Positions 8,389 to 17,456 of a DNA stretch of 64,000 nt are shown here, one piece after another; the stretch's first letter is position 1, and every line of letters starts with the position of its first letter. A program made the translations under genes and the position numbers. Under the pieces are notes generated by a model. The model was not told the origin of the DNA. It saw only the letters and a list, made by a program, of their open reading frames with translations, and did not search any database. The DNA lies in the NCBI RefSeq assembly GCF_049727805.1, contig NZ_JBCNYA010000018.1:18994-82993 (forward strand). Direction: 5' to 3'. Origin of the DNA: Frateuria_A sp049727805 (GTDB lineage: Bacteria; Pseudomonadota; Gammaproteobacteria; Xanthomonadales; Rhodanobacteraceae).

Positions 8389-8856
8389 ATGAAGCTTTCT
8401 GCCGCGTTCGTCCTCGTGCCCGCCCTCCTTGCAGCGCCTGCCTTCGCGCAATCCAGGTCGCCGGCGAACGTGCCGCCGCCGCCGGGCATGAACGATCCGG
8501 GCGTCAAGGCGGCGCCGCAAGCCGCTCCGGCCCAGGCCCCCGCCGCGGCGTCGGCGCCGGCGCAGGAAGGCAGCTCGCTGCAACCGCGCAAGCCCGAGCC
8601 GATCCGCTCGGGCGAGCCGATGCCCGAGGTCAGCGTGCACCAGCAAGGCGAGAACACCGTGCAGGAGTACCGCCGCAACGGCCAGCTCTACATGGTGGTG
8701 GTGACGCCGCCGAGCGGCATCGCGCAGACCTACATGGTCGATCCGAGCGGCCGGCTGGTGGACGAACACGGCCAGAAGCCCGCGCGGCCGGTGATGTACA
8801 AGATCCTGGAGTGGGGCAAGTCCAAGCCCGCGCCGGCATCCACTTCCGGCGACTGA
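8389..8856 (+). CDS. DUF2782 family secreted protein
   Basis: A 155-residue protein with a signal peptide (about 1-20, ending AFAQ), a Pro/Ala-rich linker (about 25-65) and a conserved C-terminal half (VHQQGENTVQEYRRNGQLYMV...YMVDPSG) typical of DUF2782 proteins, which are commonly found next to polA in gammaproteobacteria. The start is the ATG at 8389, which opens the signal peptide; an upstream in-frame start would bury it. No enzymatic motif is visible. The next gene starts nine bases after its stop, so the two are likely cotranscribed. It probably acts in the periplasm, but the function is unknown. Confidence 0.85.
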   Translation: MKLSAAFVLVPALLAAPAFAQSRSPANVPPPPGMNDPGVKAAPQAAPAQAPAAASAPAQEGSSLQPRKPEPIRSGEPMPEVSVHQQGENTVQEYRRNGQLYMVVVTPPSGIAQTYMVDPSGRLVDEHGQKPARPVMYKILEWGKSKPAPASTSGD

Positions 8857-8865
8857 GCGCGCGCC

Positions 8866-9297
8866 ATGGACCTGCGCCAGAGCTGGCTGCTGTTCGCGCT
8901 GGGCTCGGCGTTCTTTGCCGCGCTCACCGCGCTGTTCGGCAAGCTCGGCGTGGCCGGGATCAACTCCAACCTGGCCACCTTCATCCGCACGCTGGTGATC
9001 CTCGTGGTCACCGCGGGCATCCTCAGCCTGCGCGGTGAATGGGCGCGGCCCGCCGGCCTGCCCTGGCACAGCTGGGTGTTCCTGGTGCTGTCAGGCATCG
9101 CCACCGGCCTGTCCTGGCTGTGCTACTACCGCGCGCTGCAGCTCGGGCCCGTCAGCAAGGTAGCGCCGATCGACAAGCTCAGCGTGGCGATCGTGATCGT
9201 GCTCGGGCTGGTGTTCCTCGGCGAGAAGCCGAGCCTGCCGCTGCTGCTGGGCGGCGGCCTGATCGTCGCCGGTGCAGTGGTCATCGCCTTGTCCTGA
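8866..9297 (+). CDS. Half-size EamA-family membrane protein
   Basis: A 143-residue hydrophobic protein with about five membrane helices that make up a single EamA (drug/metabolite transporter) module; full-size DMT exporters have two. Single-module members usually work as dimers. The sequence reads through without a break and ends cleanly, so it is a true short form and not a truncation. The substrate cannot be predicted. It shares an operon with the upstream DUF2782 gene, and its stop lies close to that of the convergent GST gene. Confidence 0.87.
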   Translation: MDLRQSWLLFALGSAFFAALTALFGKLGVAGINSNLATFIRTLVILVVTAGILSLRGEWARPAGLPWHSWVFLVLSGIATGLSWLCYYRALQLGPVSKVAPIDKLSVAIVIVLGLVFLGEKPSLPLLLGGGLIVAGAVVIALS

Positions 9298-9318
9298 GGG
9301 CGGCGGGCCGACGCGCCC

Positions 9319-10032
9319 TCAGGCGGGATCGTCCAGTTCCGGGTAGTGGCGGAAGATGCCGTTCTCGTTGAACGGCAGACGGCGCGGCGAATCGAGGTAG
9401 GCGGCGATGCGCGGGCGGCGGGCGACTTCGTCGGCCAGTGCACACAGCCGCGGCACGCCCTTGCGCAAGCTGCGCATGGCGTTGGGGAAGGCGTAGTCCA
9501 GGCCGGCCATCAGCTGGAACAGCGAGAGATCCACGTAGGAGTGCTCGCCCAGCGCATGGCGGCCGTCCGAACGCGCCAGCACCTGCTCGAAGTACCTGAG
9601 GTATTTGGGCAGGCGGTGCTTGCGCAGGTCCTCCGCCCGGCGCTTCGCTTCCCGCCGCTGGTCCTCGTAGTACAGGCTGGCGGCGACCGGGTGGTGGCTG
9701 TCGTGCACTTCGGCGACCAGGTCGGCGATGGTCAGCTGCAGCTGGCTGGCATAGACGCGCCGAGCCTCGCCTTCGGGCACCAGCCGCAGGTGCTGGCCCA
9801 GGTAGGCCAGGATGGCGGCGGTCTGCGCGATCAGCAGGTGGCCGGCGCGCAGGATCGGCGGGGCGAACGGCAGCGCGTCCTCGGTGGCGTCGCCGGCGAG
9901 GAAGGGATCCATCACCGCGTCGCCGCGATGGCGCGCGACGTCCACGTAATCGGCGCCGGCATCCTCCAGCGCAAGGCGGACGAATTCGCCGCGCCCCTGG
10001 ATGCCGGTCCAGTAGTAAAGCTCGTAGGTCAT
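9319..10032 (-). CDS. Glutathione S-transferase family protein
   Basis: A 237-residue protein with an N-terminal thioredoxin-like half (YELYYWTGIQGRGEFVRLALEDAG; ILRAGHLLIAQTAAILAYLGQ, the substrate-binding Q-T/S step) and an all-helical C-terminal half. The opening YYWTGIQGRGEFVRL resembles the sigma-class/YfcF-like group, in which the Tyr near the N-terminus activates glutathione. I chose the ATG at 10032 because upstream in-frame codons do not fit the fold. It stands alone, converging with the EamA gene. Substrates are unknown; a role in detoxifying electrophiles is the family default. Confidence 0.85.
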   Translation of the reverse strand: MTYELYYWTGIQGRGEFVRLALEDAGADYVDVARHRGDAVMDPFLAGDATEDALPFAPPILRAGHLLIAQTAAILAYLGQHLRLVPEGEARRVYASQLQLTIADLVAEVHDSHHPVAASLYYEDQRREAKRRAEDLRKHRLPKYLRYFEQVLARSDGRHALGEHSYVDLSLFQLMAGLDYAFPNAMRSLRKGVPRLCALADEVARRPRIAAYLDSPRRLPFNENGIFRHYPELDDPA

Positions 10033-10107
10033 GGCTCGGGCTCCGCGTGACCCGCCAAGCCTCGCAATCGACACCACAAGGCGCCGTGAGGGCGCACAAT
10101 CGGGGCC

Positions 10108-10395
10108 ATGGACCGACGTGCCCCATTCGAAGCGTCGCTCGCCGACAGCCGTCCACCGGACGGGCTGTCCGACCACCTGCAGGCGTTGTGGTGGTTGCGC
10201 CACGGCGAGCCCGAACGCGCGCACCACCTGGTGCAGTTGCTGGACGATGCCGGGGCCGCCGCTATCCACGCGCACGTGCATCGTCTCGAAGGCGACCTGG
10301 ACAATGCCGGCTACTGGTACCGCCGCGCCGGGCTGCCGTTCTGCGAGGAATCGCTCGAGGCCGAATGGCGGCATCTGCTCGAGCGCTTCGTGTAG
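10108..10395 (+). CDS. Conserved hypothetical small protein
   Basis: A 95-residue soluble protein with no signal peptide. It is rich in helical segments with Trp and His (LQALWWLRHGEPERAHHLVQ, NAGYWYRRAGLPFC), a pattern like a tetratricopeptide-style helical pair. The first segment has the look of small proteobacterial proteins of unknown function. It lies divergent from the GST gene, which starts 75 bases away, and codon use is like that of the neighbours. I do not recognise a function. Confidence 0.65.
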   Translation: MDRRAPFEASLADSRPPDGLSDHLQALWWLRHGEPERAHHLVQLLDDAGAAAIHAHVHRLEGDLDNAGYWYRRAGLPFCEESLEAEWRHLLERFV

Positions 10396-10411
10396 CGTTC
10401 GCGACTCGCGA

Positions 10412-10454
10412 GCGGGTACGGCTGAAGGCTCGTACCCGCCGCGTGGCTTCAGCC
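10412..10454. repeat. Overlapping hairpins between two genes
   Basis: GCGGGTACG (10412-10420) pairs with CGTACCCGC (10431-10439), enclosing GCTGAAGGCT; the GGCTGAAG within can pair instead with CTTCAGCC at 10447-10454. No T tract follows. It looks like a relic of the CTTCAGCC-type palindromic repeat seen at 56.2 and 63.9 kb. Confidence 0.45.
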
Positions 10455-10498
10455 GCGCGCGAATCCCGATTCCTCTCCCGGGGAAACGGGTCTCCAGC

Positions 10499-12103
10499 TC
10501 AGTGGCGGAAGTGGCGCATGCCGGTGAACACCATCGCCATGTCGTGCTCGTCGGCGGCAGCGATCACTTCGGCGTCGCGCATCGAGCCGCCCGGCTGGAT
10601 CACCGCGGCGATGCCGGCTTCGGCGGCGGCGTCGATGCCGTCGCGGAACGGGAAGAACGCATCGCTCGCCATCACCGAGCCGCGCACTTCGAGCTTCTCG
10701 TCGGCGGCCTTGATGCCGGCGATCTTCGCGCTGTAGACGCGGCTCATCTGGCCGGCGCCGATGCCGATGGTCTGGCGGTGCTTCGCGTAGACGATCGCGT
10801 TGGACTTGACGAACTTGGCCACCTTCCAGGCGAAGATCAGATCGTCGATCTGCTCGGGCGTGGGCGCACGCTTGGTGACGACCTTGAGGTCGGCGGCGCC
10901 GATCATGCCGGTGTCGGCGGTTTGGATCAGCAGGCCCGAGCCCACGCGCTTGACGTTCATGCCCGGGTGCGGGGCGCGCAGGTCACCGTCCGCCGGCGGC
11001 GGGATTTCCAGCACGCGCACGTTGCCCTTCTTCGCGAATGCCTTCAGCGCGTCGTCGGCGTAGCCGGGCGCCAGCACCACCTCGACGAACTGCCGCTCGA
11101 CGATGGCGCGCGCGGTGGCGCCGTCCACTTCGCGGTTGAACGCGATGATGCCGCCGAAGGCCGAGGTGGGATCGGTCTGGAAGGCCAGGTCGTAGGCCTT
11201 GGCCGTCCCGTCCAGGCTCACCGCGACGCCGCAGGGATTGGCGTGCTTGACGATCACGCAGGCCGGCTTGACGAAGCTGCGCACGCACTCCCATGCCGCG
11301 TCGGCGTCGGCGATGTTGTTGAACGAAAGCTCCTTGCCCTGCAGCTGGCGGAAGCAAGCCAGCGTGCCCGGCGCCGGGTACAGGTCGCGGTAGAACGCGG
11401 CCTGCTGGTGCGGGTTCTCGCCGTAGCGCAGGTCCATCAGCTTGACGAAGCGGCCGTTGGCCTGGCCGCCGAAGGTCTCGTGGCCGGCGATGGCGTCGTG
11501 CGCCTCGTTGAGCTTGAGGGAGGAGAGGTAGTCGCTGATCGCGCCGTCGTAGTCGGACACGCGGTTGAACGCGGCCACCGCGAGCCTGAAGCGGGTGGCG
11601 CGCGAGAGGCCGCCGTCGCGCTCGATCTCGGCGAGCGCGTCTTCATACTGGTCCGGTGCGGTGAGCACCGCCACGTCCGCCCAGTTCTTCGCCGCAGAAC
11701 GCAGCATCGCCGGTCCGCCGATGTCGATGTTCTCGATCGCCTGCTCCAGCGTGCAATCGGGTTTGGCGACGGTCTGCTCGAACGGGTACAGGTTGAGCAC
11801 CAGCAGGTCGATCGGCTGGATGCCGAGCTCGGCCATCACTGCATCGTCGGTGCCGCGCCGGCCGAGCAGGCCGCCGTGCACCTTCGGGTGCAGCGTCTTG
11901 ACGCGGCCGTCCATGATTTCCGGGAAGCCGGTGAGTTCGCTGACGTCGGTCACCGCGATGCCGGCATCGCGCAGCGCCTTGGCGCTGCCGCCGGTGGAGA
12001 GCAACTGCACGCCGGCGGCGGCGAGGCGCCGGCCGAGATCGATCAGCCCGGTCTTGTCGGAGACGCTGAGCAGGGCGCGGCGGATCGGGGTGACGACAGG
12101 CAT
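10499..12103 (-). CDS. purH: Bifunctional AICAR transformylase / IMP cyclohydrolase PurH
   Basis: Catalyses the last two steps of purine synthesis: formyl transfer from 10-formyl-tetrahydrofolate to AICAR, then ring closure to IMP. The 534-residue protein has the N-terminal MGS-like cyclohydrolase domain (RRALLSVSDKTGLIDLG, LLSTGGSAKAL) and the larger transformylase domain with the KHANPCGVA catalytic Lys-His pair. I start at 12103, where homology begins; an in-frame ATG ten codons upstream lacks support. fis lies directly upstream in the same direction. A promoter with a perfect TATAAT and an 18-bp inverted repeat lie before it, so it can be expressed independently of fis. Confidence 0.97.
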   Translation of the reverse strand: MPVVTPIRRALLSVSDKTGLIDLGRRLAAAGVQLLSTGGSAKALRDAGIAVTDVSELTGFPEIMDGRVKTLHPKVHGGLLGRRGTDDAVMAELGIQPIDLLVLNLYPFEQTVAKPDCTLEQAIENIDIGGPAMLRSAAKNWADVAVLTAPDQYEDALAEIERDGGLSRATRFRLAVAAFNRVSDYDGAISDYLSSLKLNEAHDAIAGHETFGGQANGRFVKLMDLRYGENPHQQAAFYRDLYPAPGTLACFRQLQGKELSFNNIADADAAWECVRSFVKPACVIVKHANPCGVAVSLDGTAKAYDLAFQTDPTSAFGGIIAFNREVDGATARAIVERQFVEVVLAPGYADDALKAFAKKGNVRVLEIPPPADGDLRAPHPGMNVKRVGSGLLIQTADTGMIGAADLKVVTKRAPTPEQIDDLIFAWKVAKFVKSNAIVYAKHRQTIGIGAGQMSRVYSAKIAGIKAADEKLEVRGSVMASDAFFPFRDGIDAAAEAGIAAVIQPGGSMRDAEVIAAADEHDMAMVFTGMRHFRH

Positions 12104-12132
12104 GGCGGCTTCCAGGATGGGGGAAGCCGGCA

Positions 12133-12160
12133 ATTATAACCCGAGTGCGAAGCACGCTTG
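12133..12160 (-). promoter_or_regulatory. Predicted purH promoter
   Basis: On the minus strand a perfect TATAAT lies at 12138-12133, about 30 bases before the purH start codon. No good -35 box stands 17 bases upstream (ACAAGC), which fits a promoter that depends on an activator bound just upstream. Confidence 0.6.
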
Positions 12161-12161
12161 T

Positions 12162-12181
12162 TTGGACGGCCAGACGTCCAA
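12162..12181. promoter_or_regulatory. Operator-like inverted repeat upstream of purH
   Basis: TTGGACG-N6-CGTCCAA, a perfect 7-bp inverted repeat centred near -45 relative to the predicted purH transcription start. The inner 18 bases match the repeat before gltB (36933-36950) at 17 of 18 positions. Read as tandem octamers it resembles a MetJ box (AGACGTCT), but the regulator is unknown. Confidence 0.6.
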
Positions 12182-12248
12182 AGTCCGGTGGCGGGCGGAA
12201 CCGCCGGCGTGGTCCGCGCTTGCTGGCGGGGAGGAACGGGCGCCGCGG

Positions 12249-12533
12249 CTACAGCAGGCCGTGCGCGGCCAGCTTCTTGCGCAGCGTGGCGCGGTTGATG
12301 CCGAGCACGGCGGCGGCGCGGCTCTGGTTGCCATCGTGGAAGGCCAGCACTTCGCGCAGCAACGGGCCTTCGACCTCGCGGATCACCAGCGCGTGCAGGC
12401 CCTCGGCGCATTCGGTATCGCCGATGTCCGCCAGGTAGCGGCGCACGGTACGGCTGACGCACTCGCCCAGCGCGCTCTGCGACGACTGGGGCTCCCTGAC
12501 GGCCTCGGTGACAGGCAATCGGACGGCGTTCAC
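12249..12533 (-). CDS. fis: DNA-binding protein Fis
   Basis: A 94-residue nucleoid-associated protein that bends DNA and tunes growth-phase transcription. The C-terminal helix-turn-helix NQSRAAAVLGINRATLRKKL is nearly the E. coli sequence. I choose the GTG at 12533 (VNAVRLP), eight bases after a GAGG ribosome binding site, giving a length close to the 98 residues of E. coli Fis; the longer in-frame reading starts in low-complexity sequence. In enterobacteria fis follows dusB; here the upstream gene is a zinc-ribbon/DUF3426 gene, as in xanthomonads. purH follows downstream. Confidence 0.93.
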   Translation of the reverse strand: MNAVRLPVTEAVREPQSSQSALGECVSRTVRRYLADIGDTECAEGLHALVIREVEGPLLREVLAFHDGNQSRAAAVLGINRATLRKKLAAHGLL

Positions 12534-12693
12534 AGGCACTACCTCACGAGCGACGCAGGCGGCTGCGTGGGCCGCTGCAATGGTTATGGCGAATCTGCGC
12601 CGGCGTGGCGCGCTTGGCATGCAACGAAGTGCATGCGCGAAGGGTCGAGTGTACCGTTGCGCGCCGACAAAATTAAGTGCTTGCGCGTTGGTT

Positions 12694-13467
12694 TCACTCG
12701 AAACCGAACTCGAACGCCACCGCGCGGTTGCCCGGATCGGCCACCTCGATCAGCAGGGCGGCGCTGGCGCCCGGCGCCAGGCCGGCGCGCAAGGCGGCGT
12801 CGTCGTCGAGGTATTCGGAAGGATGCAGGCGGCGCATCGCCACGCGATGGCCGTCGGCATCGGACAGGGTCAGCGAGACCACCGGGTAGGGCTGCGCGAA
12901 CGGCGCGTCGTTGCGCACGGTGGCGCTGATCATCAACGCGCCCGGCACGCTCGGGTGCGCCTGCACGTCGCGCGCGACCAGGTGCAACCGATGCACGTCG
13001 CGCACCAGCGGCAGGCGGCAGCCGAGCGAGGCGCAGGCCTGGCGCAGCCAGGCGCCGATCGCCGGGTCGGCGACCAGCATGTCGCGCTTGGCCCAGGCCA
13101 CCTGCGCCGCCAGCAGCAGGGTCAGCAGCGTGCAGGTGGCGACCCAGGGCCAGCGCCGCGGGCGCCGGCGCGGCGCGCGGCGCTCGTGCACGAAGCGCGG
13201 GGTGAAGGCCGGGGCCGCGGGCACCGGTTCGGCGACCGGCACGTCCTCGCGCGGTCGGTAGACCGCCAGTTCGAGCTTGGGCGCCTCCTCCGAGCGGGCG
13301 TGCCCCGGCAGCAACCGGAACGGTTCCGGCGGCAACTGTTCGGCCAGTGTGTCCAGCGCGTCGAACAGGGTCTCGCAATTACCGCAGATCACTGCCCCGC
13401 GCGCATGCGCCAGCACGCTCGCGTCGAGCGAGAAGACCGTGCGGCAGTCGGGGCACTGGGTGTACAT
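12694..13467 (-). CDS. Zinc-ribbon and DUF3426 domain membrane protein
   Basis: A 257-residue protein with an N-terminal zinc ribbon (MYTQCPDC at 1-8 and CGNC near residue 30; two CxxC pairs), a Pro/Arg-rich linker, one membrane helix at about 105-127 (WVATCTLLTLLLAAQVAW) and a C-terminal DUF3426 domain (SATVRNDAPFAQPYPVVSLTLSDADG) probably outside the membrane. This architecture is typical of the gene next to prmA in Xanthomonadales and beta-proteobacteria. Its function is unknown; a link to envelope or gene-expression control is speculation. It is probably cotranscribed from prmA. Confidence 0.88.
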   Translation of the reverse strand: MYTQCPDCRTVFSLDASVLAHARGAVICGNCETLFDALDTLAEQLPPEPFRLLPGHARSEEAPKLELAVYRPREDVPVAEPVPAAPAFTPRFVHERRAPRRRPRRWPWVATCTLLTLLLAAQVAWAKRDMLVADPAIGAWLRQACASLGCRLPLVRDVHRLHLVARDVQAHPSVPGALMISATVRNDAPFAQPYPVVSLTLSDADGHRVAMRRLHPSEYLDDDAALRAGLAPGASAALLIEVADPGNRAVAFEFGFE

Positions 13468-13600
13468 GCACGCAAGAGTAAAGCGTAAGCCGGCGTTTTG
13501 TCGGGCCGGCGCATGTGCGCGAGTGCACGTTGTCGTGGGTGATCGGGCCGCGGCGGCCGTGCATCGCGGTCGCGCCCAAGCACGCTTCCGCAGGGAAGAC

Positions 13601-14497
13601 TCAGCGACGGTAGCCGCTGATGCGCACCCAGTCCTCGCGCGTGTCCACGCGCAGGTCGTCGAACCATTCGCCGTAGCGCGCCAGCAGCTCGTCCTGCTGG
13701 CCGGCCAGGATGCCCGAGATAGCGAACGGCGCGCCACGCTTGCAGGCGGCGGCGAAAGTGGATGCCAGCTCGCCGAGCGGACCGGCCAGGATGTTGGCGA
13801 CGAACACGTCGGCGGGCGAGTCCGGCTCTTCACCCGGCAGGAACACGGCGAGGCGGTCGGCCACGCCATTGCGTGCGGCATTGTCGTTCGAGGCGGTCAG
13901 CGCCTGCGGGTCGTTGTCCACGCCGATCGCACGTGCGGCGCCGAGCTTGAGCGCGGCGATGGCGAGGATGCCCGAGCCGCAGCCGTAGTCGGTCACCTGC
14001 CTGCCGGCCAGGTCCAGCCCGTCGAGCCACTCCAGGCACAGCGCCGTGGTCGGATGGGTGCCGCTGCCGAAAGCCAGGCCGGGATCCAGCCGCACGACCA
14101 CGATGTCCTCGCCGGCGGGCGGCTCGATGTTCCATGGATAGATCCACAGCCGCCGGCCGAACGGCATCGGCTTGAACTGGTCCATCCAGGCGCGTTCCCA
14201 GTCCTCGTCGGCGACGTCGCGGAAGGCGAGCTGGTCCGGTTCCAGCCAGGGCAGCAACTCGCCCAGCGCTTCGACCAGGCCGCGGCGGTCGGTGCCCGCT
14301 TCGAACAGCGCGTCGAGCGTGATCGTCGGCCACAGCGGCAGCTCGCCCACGCCCGGCTCGAAGATCGCCTGTTCGTCGGGCGTCTCGGCATCGGCGTCGC
14401 GCAGAGTGATCGAAAGGGCGCCCAGGTCGTCGAGGGCTTCCTCCACGCGCGGCTGCTGCTCGGCGCGGAGGGTGAGGGCGAGTTCAAGCCAGGGCAT
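13601..14497 (-). CDS. prmA: Ribosomal protein L11 methyltransferase PrmA
   Basis: SAM-dependent enzyme that methylates lysines and the N-terminus of ribosomal protein L11. The 298-residue length matches the family (293 in E. coli). The N-terminal substrate-recognition domain (MPWLELALTL..) is followed by a Rossmann methyltransferase domain with GSGTHPTTALCLEWL, the SAM-binding VTDYGCGSGILAIAALKLGA and the NILAGPL motif. It lies after accC in the same direction with an 87-base gap in which I see nothing, so it may be read from the acc promoter or its own. Confidence 0.97.
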   Translation of the reverse strand: MPWLELALTLRAEQQPRVEEALDDLGALSITLRDADAETPDEQAIFEPGVGELPLWPTITLDALFEAGTDRRGLVEALGELLPWLEPDQLAFRDVADEDWERAWMDQFKPMPFGRRLWIYPWNIEPPAGEDIVVVRLDPGLAFGSGTHPTTALCLEWLDGLDLAGRQVTDYGCGSGILAIAALKLGAARAIGVDNDPQALTASNDNAARNGVADRLAVFLPGEEPDSPADVFVANILAGPLGELASTFAAACKRGAPFAISGILAGQQDELLARYGEWFDDLRVDTREDWVRISGYRR

Positions 14498-14584
14498 AGC
14501 GTCCGGTCATGGGTTCAACGTAACCACCCGCTCGCGCCGGCATCGCCGCGAGCGGGCTTGCGCAGGTACGCGCGCGGCGGGCAA

Positions 14585-15952
<1,368 letters not shown>

Positions 15953-15970
15953 GGGAAGGGCTCCAAGGAG

Positions 15971-16071
15971 CCGGGAACGGAGAACGGGGAACGGGGAACG
16001 GTGAAGAGCAAAAGCGCGATATCGCAGCTCCTGGTTTTCCCCGTTCCCCGTTCCCTGTTCCCTGTTCCCGG
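15971..16071. repeat. GGGAACG heptamer inverted repeat between accB and accC
   Basis: The left arm (15971-16001) is a run of GGGAACGG-type heptamers and the right arm (16036-16071) holds their complement (CCGTTCCC units), so the accBC transcript could form a long imperfect hairpin of about 100 bases. Related GGGAACG tandem repeats are common in xanthomonad genomes. There is no T tract, so it is not a standard terminator. Confidence 0.8.
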
Positions 16072-16076
16072 ACTAA

Positions 16077-16544
16077 TCACGCAATCACGAACATCGGCTG
16101 GTCGAACTCGACCGGCTGCCCGTTCTCGACCAGGATCGCCTGCACGGTGCCGGCGACGTCGGCCTCGATCTGGTTGAACATCTTCATCGCCTCGATGATG
16201 CCCAGCGTCTCGCCGGCCTTGACCTGCTGGCCGACCTTGACGAAGGCGGCCGCGCCCGGCGTGGCGGAGGCGTAGAAGGTGCCGACCATCGGCGCCTTGA
16301 CCACGTGGCCATCGGGCAGGCCGGGCGTGGCGGCGGGGGCTTCGGCGGCGGCCGGTGCGGCGGCCGGGGCCGCGACGGGAGCGAGCGGGGCGGCCTGCAG
16401 CGCGACCGGCGCCGCGGCGACGGCCATGCCGCCGGTGGGCACGCGCGACAGGCGCACCACTTCCTCGCCTTCCTTGATTTCCAGTTCCGCGAGGTTGGAT
16501 TCCTCGAGCAGGTCGATCAGCTTCTTGATCTTGCGCAGATCCAT
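16077..16544 (-). CDS. accB: Acetyl-CoA carboxylase biotin carboxyl carrier protein
   Basis: The 155-residue carrier has an N-terminal helical region (MDLRKIKKLIDLLEESNLAELEI), a Pro/Ala-rich flexible linker (about 45-75) and the biotinyl domain with the EAMKMFNQIEAD motif, whose Lys is biotinylated. The start at 16544 follows a weak purine-rich ribosome binding site and matches the family N-terminus; an upstream in-frame start lacks homology. It lies in the order aroQ-accB-accC, the usual gammaproteobacterial arrangement. Confidence 0.97.
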   Translation of the reverse strand: MDLRKIKKLIDLLEESNLAELEIKEGEEVVRLSRVPTGGMAVAAAPVALQAAPLAPVAAPAAAPAAAEAPAATPGLPDGHVVKAPMVGTFYASATPGAAAFVKVGQQVKAGETLGIIEAMKMFNQIEADVAGTVQAILVENGQPVEFDQPMFVIA

Positions 16545-16600
16545 GGGAGTGCCTTCTTGTTCGGGGCCGCACGCGGCGGCCGGTCGGTTCTGAAAAAGGG

Positions 16601-17044
16601 TCAGGCCGGCGCCAGCCGCCGCAGGGCGGCCTGGAGCGCCAGCGTGTAGCTGTCGGCGCCGAAGCCGCACACCACGCCCACCGCCAGGTCGGACAGGTAG
16701 GAGTGCCGGCGGAACGGCTCGCGCGCGTGCACGTTGGACAGGTGCACCTCGATGAACGGAATCGCCACCGCCGCCAGCGCGTCGCGCAGCGCGATGCTGG
16801 TGTGGGTGAAGGCGGCCGGGTTGATCAGGATCCAGTCGATGGCCTCATCGCGCGCCTGCTGGACGCGCTCGACCAGGGCGTGCTCGGCATTGGACTGGAA
16901 GCTCGCCAACTGGTGCCCGGCCGCCTGCGCCTGCGCGGCCAGCCGCGCGTCGATGTCCGCGAGCGTGTCGCGCCCGTAGACCTCCGGCTCGCGCGAGCCC
17001 AGCAGGTTGAGGTTGGGCCCGTGCAGGACCAGCAGTTTCGCCAC
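16601..17044 (-). CDS. aroQ: Type II 3-dehydroquinate dehydratase
   Basis: Third step of the shikimate pathway, converting 3-dehydroquinate to 3-dehydroshikimate. The 147-residue protein has the type II signature HGPNLNLLGSREPEVYG (with the catalytic Tyr), NPAAFTHTSIALRDAL and EVHLSNVHAREPFRRHS (with the catalytic His). No ATG is available at the right place; a GTG at 17044, six bases after AAGG, gives VAKLLVLHGPN, which fits the family N-terminus. It is the first gene of the aroQ-accB-accC run, and the repeat cluster upstream (17199-17438) separates it from the tlpA gene. Confidence 0.96.
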   Translation of the reverse strand: MAKLLVLHGPNLNLLGSREPEVYGRDTLADIDARLAAQAQAAGHQLASFQSNAEHALVERVQQARDEAIDWILINPAAFTHTSIALRDALAAVAIPFIEVHLSNVHAREPFRRHSYLSDLAVGVVCGFGADSYTLALQAALRRLAPA

Positions 17045-17198
17045 GCCACACCTTGCAGCCAGCCGGGCGGACCCGGCGAGGGGGCGAAGTGTGCGCGCCC
17101 GGATCGATGTTGTCCACTTCGGCGCAGTTCGGCGATGTTTGACGGAGAACTGGCGCACAAACCGTGCGTGGGCGTATGGGTGGGGTGTCGGCGAAGAG

Positions 17199-17438
17199 CG
17201 CCCCCATCCGCCTTCGGCACCTTCCCCCGCCGGGCGGGGGAAGGCTCACCTCGCAGCATCCGATCCTTCCCCCGCTTGCGGGAAGGCCCACCTCGCAGCA
17301 TCCGATCCTTCCCCCGCTTGCGGGAAGGCCCACCTCGCAGCATCCGATCCTTCCCCGCTTGCGGGGAAGGCCCACCTCGCAGCATCCGATCCTTCCCCCG
17401 CTTGCGGGGGAAGGTGCCCGAAGGGCGGATGGGGGCGG
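17199..17438. repeat. Composite palindromic repeat: outer inverted repeat around four 42-bp units
   Basis: Outer arms CGCCCCCATCCGCC... (17199-17230) and its complement (17405-17438) enclose four tandem copies, starting at 17247, 17289, 17331 and 17373, each exactly 42 bases apart. Each unit holds CACCTCGCAGCATCCGATCC plus a CTTCCCCCGC/GCGGGGGAAG-type hairpin. This array fills most of the 412-base gap between aroQ and tlpA; the rest (17045-17198) holds the aroQ leader and nothing I can name. No spacer variation or cas gene exists, so it is not CRISPR. Confidence 0.88.
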
Positions 17439-17456
17439 CCTTGCGGGGAGCAATCC

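Noticed and set aside
12162..12181. A definite MetJ box before purH
   Set aside because: The octamers fit AGACGTCT only partly, no metJ gene or methionine gene is present in the window, and the sites are near purH and gltB.
17247..17430. A CRISPR-like array (regular 42-bp repeat units)
   Set aside because: Units are nearly identical along their whole length with no variable spacers, each contains its own hairpin, and no cas genes lie in the window.
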